From Dehalococcoidia bacterium (lineage in GTDB: Bacteria > Chloroflexota > Dehalococcoidia > Dehalococcoidales > UBA1222), in assembly GCA_009783135.1 (NCBI GenBank), contig WRHS01000044.1, forward strand, positions 1-9,748: 9,748 nt of DNA. Direction: 5' to 3'. Below are positions 6,466 through 9,748 of the stretch, in pieces. The position numbers and the translations under genes were made by a program. Position 1 is the first letter of the stretch. Each line of letters opens with the position of its first letter. The notes below the pieces were generated by a model, which saw only the letters and a list, made by a program, of their open reading frames with translations, was not told the origin of the DNA and did not search any database.

Positions 6466-7737
6466 CTACGACCTTGCTTGCCAGTTGCCGTAAACAATCC
6501 ATTTATAAGACGTGATTTCTTTCAGTCCGAGCGGTCCGCGTGCATGCATTTTCTGTGTACTAATACCCAACTCCGCCCCAAGCCCAAACTGAGATCCATC
6601 AGTGAAACGGGTACTGGCATTAACCATTACAGCTGCGGCATCTACTTCGTTCAAGAAACGTTGTGCATTGGTATAGTTTTCTGTAAGAATAGCCTCTGTA
6701 TGACCTGAGCCGAAGCAGGCAATATGCTCAAGCGCAGCATCAACTGAGTCCACCACTTTTACTGCCAGCGCAAGAGACAAGAACTCTTTTCCCCAATCGG
6801 CGTCAACTGCCGGAACCAGCCTGAGACCGCCCAGTTTGCCCAATATGGGCAACGAAGCCCCGTCGCAATGAAATTCTACACCTGCCTTGTTCAACTCCTG
6901 TGCCATGGCTGGTACAAAGACTTGCGCTATGTCCTTATGCACGAGTACGGTATCAAGTGCATTGCATACAGTGGGGCGCTGTACCTTGGCGTTATACACA
7001 ATATGCACTGCTTTTTCTAAATTTGCCGAGGCATCCACGAAGGTGTGACAAACACCTATGCCACCTGCAACCACAGGGATAAGCGAGTTGTCGCGCACAA
7101 ATTTAATTAATCCCTCGCCGCCACGCGGAATAACCAAATCAATCGTATCGCGCATTTTGAGCAGTTCACTCACCACGGAACGATCCGTATTCTCAATAAG
7201 CTGCACCGCTGCTGCAGGAACACCAGCCTCCCGCAGTGCCGCCTGAGTTATCTCTGCCAACACCTGATTTGAGCGCAGTGTTTCCTTTCCGCCGCGCAAG
7301 ATGACAGCATTGCCCGATTTAATGCATAAGGAGGCGATATCTATGGTGACGTTGGGGCGGCTTTCATAAATCGCCGCGATAACGCCCAGGGACACACGTT
7401 TTTTGCCGATTTGCAGTCCGTTCTGCAGCGTATGCATGTCAAGCATCTCGCCAATTGGATCCGGCAAGGCAGCAACTGTCTCCACGTCTTTAGCCATGCC
7501 GTCAATGCGCTCAGACGTGAGCAGCAAGCGGTCCAGCATGGCATCACTCATGCCCGATGCCTTGGCATCGGCGTAGTCAAGCTGGTTGGCGACAAGTATG
7601 CGTTCATTGTCAGCCCGCAACCTGCGCGCAATTTGCAACAAAGCGGCATCCTTGACAGCAGTAGTGGTATACGCCAGCTTACGCGACGCTTCTTTCGCCA
7701 GACAGACTTTCTTTTGCAGTTCATCAATATCAACCAT
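6466..7737 (-). CDS. proA: gamma-glutamyl phosphate reductase ProA
   Basis: ProA reduces L-glutamyl 5-phosphate with NADPH to glutamate-5-semialdehyde, the second step of proline synthesis; the product cyclises before reduction by ProC (not in this window). It has 423 residues, the usual size for this branch of the aldehyde dehydrogenase superfamily. The N-terminal cofactor domain includes GVIAAIYESRPNVT and GNAVILRGGKE. The catalytic cysteine is C258 in QRPTVCNALDT. The C-terminal part shows HTEAILTEN, VMVNASTRFTDG and GAELGISTQKMHARGP. ATG at 7737 has SD GGAGG (7744-7748) 6 bases upstream. It lies between rph and cysM on one strand, while its partner proB is transcribed the other way, so the two must be balanced through separate promoters. 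Confidence 0.97.
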   Translation of the reverse strand: MVDIDELQKKVCLAKEASRKLAYTTTAVKDAALLQIARRLRADNERILVANQLDYADAKASGMSDAMLDRLLLTSERIDGMAKDVETVAALPDPIGEMLDMHTLQNGLQIGKKRVSLGVIAAIYESRPNVTIDIASLCIKSGNAVILRGGKETLRSNQVLAEITQAALREAGVPAAAVQLIENTDRSVVSELLKMRDTIDLVIPRGGEGLIKFVRDNSLIPVVAGGIGVCHTFVDASANLEKAVHIVYNAKVQRPTVCNALDTVLVHKDIAQVFVPAMAQELNKAGVEFHCDGASLPILGKLGGLRLVPAVDADWGKEFLSLALAVKVVDSVDAALEHIACFGSGHTEAILTENYTNAQRFLNEVDAAAVMVNASTRFTDGSQFGLGAELGISTQKMHARGPLGLKEITSYKWIVYGNWQARS

Positions 7738-7790
7738 AGAATACCTCCGCTCGCAACACTTAGCTTTTGCCCCTTAAGATGCCCTTCATC

Positions 7791-7856
7791 ACAATACCAT
7801 CCTATACATGTTTTTCGACACAATACGCATGATACTGTTGCTCTAGTATTATTGAA
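7791..7856 (-). promoter_or_regulatory. candidate promoter elements before proA
   Basis: The 123-base rph-proA gap holds two possibilities on the minus strand. One is an extended -10 TGGTATTGT (7799-7791) without a clear -35. The other is TTCAAT (7856-7851), a 16-base spacer and TATCAT (7834-7829). Either would allow proA to be expressed apart from rph. No terminator for rph is apparent. Confidence 0.25.
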
Positions 7857-7860
7857 ATTT

Positions 7861-8592
7861 CTACATCTTCTTGATGCGCTCAATAGCCTCTTGCTGCACC
7901 ACAAAAAGTTCTTTTATACCTTTTTGCGCCAGTCGCAACATCTCGTCCAAACTCTCACGGGAAAAAGGCTTGCTTTCGCCTGTTCCCTGTACCTCTACAA
8001 ATTCACCTTTGTCGGTCATAGCCACATTGAAATCAGCCTCGGCGTTGCAGTCCTCCTCGTAGCATAGGTCGAGCAGGAGATTACCGCGTACAATGCCAAC
8101 GGAAGTGGCTGCAATAGCCCCGTTCAAAGGCACCGATGATATGATGCCCATATGCGCAAGTGTCTGCAAGGCCTGATACAACGCCACATACGCACCAGTT
8201 ATAGCAGCAGTACGAGTCCCGCCATCCGCCTGTAAGACGTCGCAGTCCACCATCAGCGAACGCTCACCCAACTCGGGCAAATCCGTAACAGCACGCAGGG
8301 CACGCCCAATAAGGCGCTGTATCTCATGGCTTCGACCGGAGACCTTACCTTGCGTTGCATCACGCGGCGAACGGGTAAGTGTAGAACGGGGCAACATGGA
8401 ATACTCGGCGGTTACCCAGCCGGAACCACGCCCCTTGAGAAACATCGGAACCTTTTCCTCAAGACTTACCGAGCAGCAGACACGCGTCTTTCCCAGTTCA
8501 ATCAAAACCGAGCCTTCCGCAAAACTTTGAAAACTCGTGGTGATGCTTACGTTGCGCAGTGCATCAAAAGAACGACCATCAATACGTCTCAT
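7861..8592 (-). CDS. rph: ribonuclease PH
   Basis: RNase PH is a phosphate-dependent 3'-5' exoribonuclease that trims tRNA precursors and other RNA 3' ends, releasing nucleoside diphosphates and working as a ring hexamer. The product has 243 residues, normal for the family. Family signatures are RIDGRSFDALR at the start, GKTRVCCSVSLEEKVP, GRGSGWVTAEYSMLPR, SGRSHEIQRLIGRALR, the strongly conserved DCDVLQADGGTRTAAITGA, and a C-terminal catalytic region with DLCYEEDCNAEADFNVAMT and EVQGTGESKPFS, whose acidic residues correspond to the metal/phosphate site. ATG at 8592 matches the usual N-terminus (MRRIDGR), but its SD site is poor (AGAAAG). It has its own promoter after the DUF3820 gene and may read on into proA. 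Confidence 0.97.
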   Translation of the reverse strand: MRRIDGRSFDALRNVSITTSFQSFAEGSVLIELGKTRVCCSVSLEEKVPMFLKGRGSGWVTAEYSMLPRSTLTRSPRDATQGKVSGRSHEIQRLIGRALRAVTDLPELGERSLMVDCDVLQADGGTRTAAITGAYVALYQALQTLAHMGIISSVPLNGAIAATSVGIVRGNLLLDLCYEEDCNAEADFNVAMTDKGEFVEVQGTGESKPFSRESLDEMLRLAQKGIKELFVVQQEAIERIKKM

Positions 8593-8624
8593 GTAATCGC
8601 TTTCTAATCAGTTAAAGTAATCCC

Positions 8625-8653
8625 AGTATAACATCGCAACTATGCCGGCGCAA
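8625..8653 (-). promoter_or_regulatory. rph promoter
   Basis: On the minus strand TTGCGC (8653-8648), a 17-base spacer and TATACT (8630-8625) with TGT directly before it make an extended -10 promoter. The start would be near 8618, giving a leader of about 26 bases before the rph ATG. Its -35 overlaps one arm of an inverted repeat. Confidence 0.5.
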
Positions 8654-8672
8654 TCTAGGCAAATAGCCGGCA
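8643..8672. repeat. 7-bp inverted repeat overlapping the rph -35 box
   Basis: TGCCGGC (8643-8649) and its complement GCCGGCA (8666-8672) flank 16 bases. The left arm overlaps the rph -35 hexamer. There is no T-run on either side, so a terminator for the upstream DUF3820 gene is unlikely in simple form; an operator or a weak stop are alternatives. Confidence 0.35.
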
Positions 8673-8714
8673 GGCTCTATATAAATATCCCTGTGTTATG
8701 CGGCACGACCTGTG

Positions 8715-8954
8715 TTACAGCTTTTGTATATTCCTTAGTAAGCACTCTAATCCATTCGCCTTTATCTCATACAGTGATTCCAGCATAACACCCAGCCGTC
8801 CTGCCGGAAAACCGTTGTGTTTCATCCACACGAGATAAGGCTCAGGCAGGTCACACAGGAAATAGTCTTTATAGCGTCCGTAAGGCATGCGCTCAATCGT
8901 CAAATCCAGCAGCATGTGCGCATCAGGGGCATCCTGAAACTCAGGTGTTTCCAC
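8715..8954 (-). CDS. DUF3820 family small protein
   Basis: This 79-residue cytoplasmic protein matches DUF3820 by its pattern: MPYGRYKDYFLCDLP, PEPYLVWMKHNGFPAG and LGVMLESLYEIKANGLE. The family is usually a single short domain of 65-80 residues; its biochemical role is not established to my knowledge. The start is GTG (8954-8952), which shares one base with the TAG stop of the preceding NUDIX gene (TAGTG), with AGAGGAA just upstream inside that gene. Its translation is therefore probably coupled to the NUDIX enzyme. It is the last gene of a cinA-NUDIX-DUF3820 operon. No signal peptide or membrane segment is present. Confidence 0.8.
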   Translation of the reverse strand: METPEFQDAPDAHMLLDLTIERMPYGRYKDYFLCDLPEPYLVWMKHNGFPAGRLGVMLESLYEIKANGLECLLRNIQKL

Positions 8955-9385
8955 TATTCCTCTTCACATATAACCCGTTCCAGTGCTTCCTGCAATCCGG
9001 GCACGGTATCGTACTTGGACAAACTCTCAGGTCTAATCCACTCATACTCAAAATGCTCTGCATCAATCATGATATCATTCTGGCTTATTACATTGTACAG
9101 ATATGGGTGAATTACCCACAGCACACCATTATCCTCATCATCAATTTCAAATGGCAAGCCGGCTCTTACCAGCTCCACGTCAGAGAATTCCAGCCCTGTT
9201 TCTTCCTTAATTTCCAGCAAACTCTGGCTTTGCGGATATGACTCAATAAAACCTGAAACAGCAGCCCACTTGCCCTGAAACGTGCCCACCTTATTGGAGC
9301 GTCTCAGTATAAGTATGAGCCCGTCACGCATCAAAAAGCAGGTTACCACACGGAAGGATTGTTGTTGTCCAAAGCTAATCGTCAT
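8954..9385 (-). CDS. NUDIX hydrolase with altered Nudix box
   Basis: Nudix enzymes hydrolyse nucleoside diphosphates linked to another group, using Mg2+ bound by glutamates of the Nudix box. The product is 143 residues, a single-domain length. The N-terminal strands and RRSNKVGTFQGKWAAVSG lead into the box at GFIESYPQSQSLLEIKEETG. Compared with the canonical GX5EX7REUXEEXGU, the box is two residues shorter, the first Glu is absent and the Arg is Leu, while the metal-binding E..EE core (LEIKEETGL) is kept. The C-terminal half continues the fold (HPYLYNV, FEYEWIRPESL). It is probably active but of unknown substrate. ATG at 9385 lies 3 bases past the cinA stop, with SD GGAG (9392-9395). The next gene overlaps its stop by one base. 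Confidence 0.88.
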   Translation of the reverse strand: MTISFGQQQSFRVVTCFLMRDGLILILRRSNKVGTFQGKWAAVSGFIESYPQSQSLLEIKEETGLEFSDVELVRAGLPFEIDDEDNGVLWVIHPYLYNVISQNDIMIDAEHFEYEWIRPESLSKYDTVPGLQEALERVICEEE

Positions 9386-9388
9386 ATG

Positions 9389-9748
9389 CTACTCCAAATT
9401 TTGCAGATAGGCCTTAAGCCAGTCAAAAATGACCTGCGCCGCAAGCTTTTTGTTTTCCTCGCGGTCTCCTTGGAAAATATGTTTTTGACTACACACCGTT
9501 GATTGATGCGCCAGCCCCATATAAAAAAGCCCTAGCGGCTTATCCGGCGTCGCACCTCCTGGTCCCGCAATGCCAGTGTCTGATACGCAAATGTCAGCAT
9601 TTAGCACGCGGCAGCAGCCTTTAGCCATCTCCTCAGCCACCTGCGGGCTCACGGCACCATACTGCTGCAGTGTTTCCGTCCTCACACCAAGCACGGCAAT
9701 CTTAGTTTGATTGGCATAGGCCGTAACGGAGCCCTTGTATACATCGGA
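9389..9748 (-). CDS. cinA: CinA family protein, C-terminal domain (5' end outside window)
   Basis: The frame is open to the right edge, so the N-terminus is missing; 119 residues are visible. They match the CinA C-terminal domain, whose E. coli relative PncC deamidates nicotinamide mononucleotide. Motifs are GSVTAYANQTKIAVLGV, ETLQQYGAVSPQVAEEMA, the hallmark DTGIAGPGGATPDKPLGL and FQGDREENKKLAAQVIFDWL near the end. The catalytic serine region of this domain lies upstream of the window. Whether an N-terminal molybdopterin-binding-like domain is present cannot be seen. It ends 3 bases before the NUDIX start and is the first visible gene of that operon. A GTG at 9694 is in frame but lies inside the domain and is not the real start. 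Confidence 0.93.
   Translation of the reverse strand, partial: SDVYKGSVTAYANQTKIAVLGVRTETLQQYGAVSPQVAEEMAKGCCRVLNADICVSDTGIAGPGGATPDKPLGLFYMGLAHQSTVCSQKHIFQGDREENKKLAAQVIFDWLKAYLQNLE

Noticed and set aside
7411..8067. 218-codon open frame on the plus strand antisense to proA and rph
   Set aside because: It is a shadow of two well-supported genes, crosses their intergenic gap, and its translation shows no domain or plausible composition.
8690..8717. 9-base direct repeat CCTGTGTTA with a 19-base period at the end of the DUF3820 gene
   Set aside because: There are only two copies, and one overlaps the stop codon. It is too short to separate from chance, and no promoter or mobile-element context was found.

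Overview
This is a bacterial chromosome segment of mid GC content, densely coded and almost entirely housekeeping. The best guess at source is Chloroflexota, probably Dehalococcoidia-like. That guess rests on remembered resemblance, not a search: ProB carries a C-terminal PUA domain with a distinctive 'ESRERWMLSG' linker, and the cysteine synthase, ProA and NUDIX proteins have a similar flavour. A Firmicutes or other deep-branching origin is not excluded.

Layout, left to right. Positions 1-348 hold no recognised gene. On the minus strand they contain a good candidate promoter whose -10 box overlaps a perfect 22-base palindrome, followed by a 28-codon ORF and an open frame running off the left edge. 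Next is mfd (minus, 349-3825), the transcription-repair coupling factor. A divergent intergenic region (3826-3984) separates it from proB (plus) and holds an extended -10 box facing each way. proB is followed within 4 bases by a small unrecognised gene (plus, 5123-5386) with a strong Shine-Dalgarno (SD) site across the proB stop. A convergent gap with weak hairpins follows.

The rest is on the minus strand. In transcription order it reads: the 3' part of cinA (running in from the right edge), a NUDIX hydrolase and a DUF3820 protein, three genes packed as a coupled operon; then rph (RNase PH) from its own probable promoter; then proA; then a CysM-type cysteine synthase.

Functionally, ProB and ProA are the first two enzymes of proline synthesis from glutamate. 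Here they lie on opposite strands about 1.35 kb apart, so they are not one operon. The cysteine synthase makes cysteine from an activated serine. Mfd and RNase PH serve transcription-coupled repair and RNA 3'-end maturation. CinA (C-terminal domain, NMN deamidase type) with a NUDIX enzyme suggests nucleotide or pyridine-nucleotide clean-up. I see no CRISPR array, insertion sequence, tRNA, rRNA or defence system. The points most worth a second look are the small gene after proB, the palindrome-promoter unit at the left edge, the very short predicted proB leader, and the altered Nudix box.
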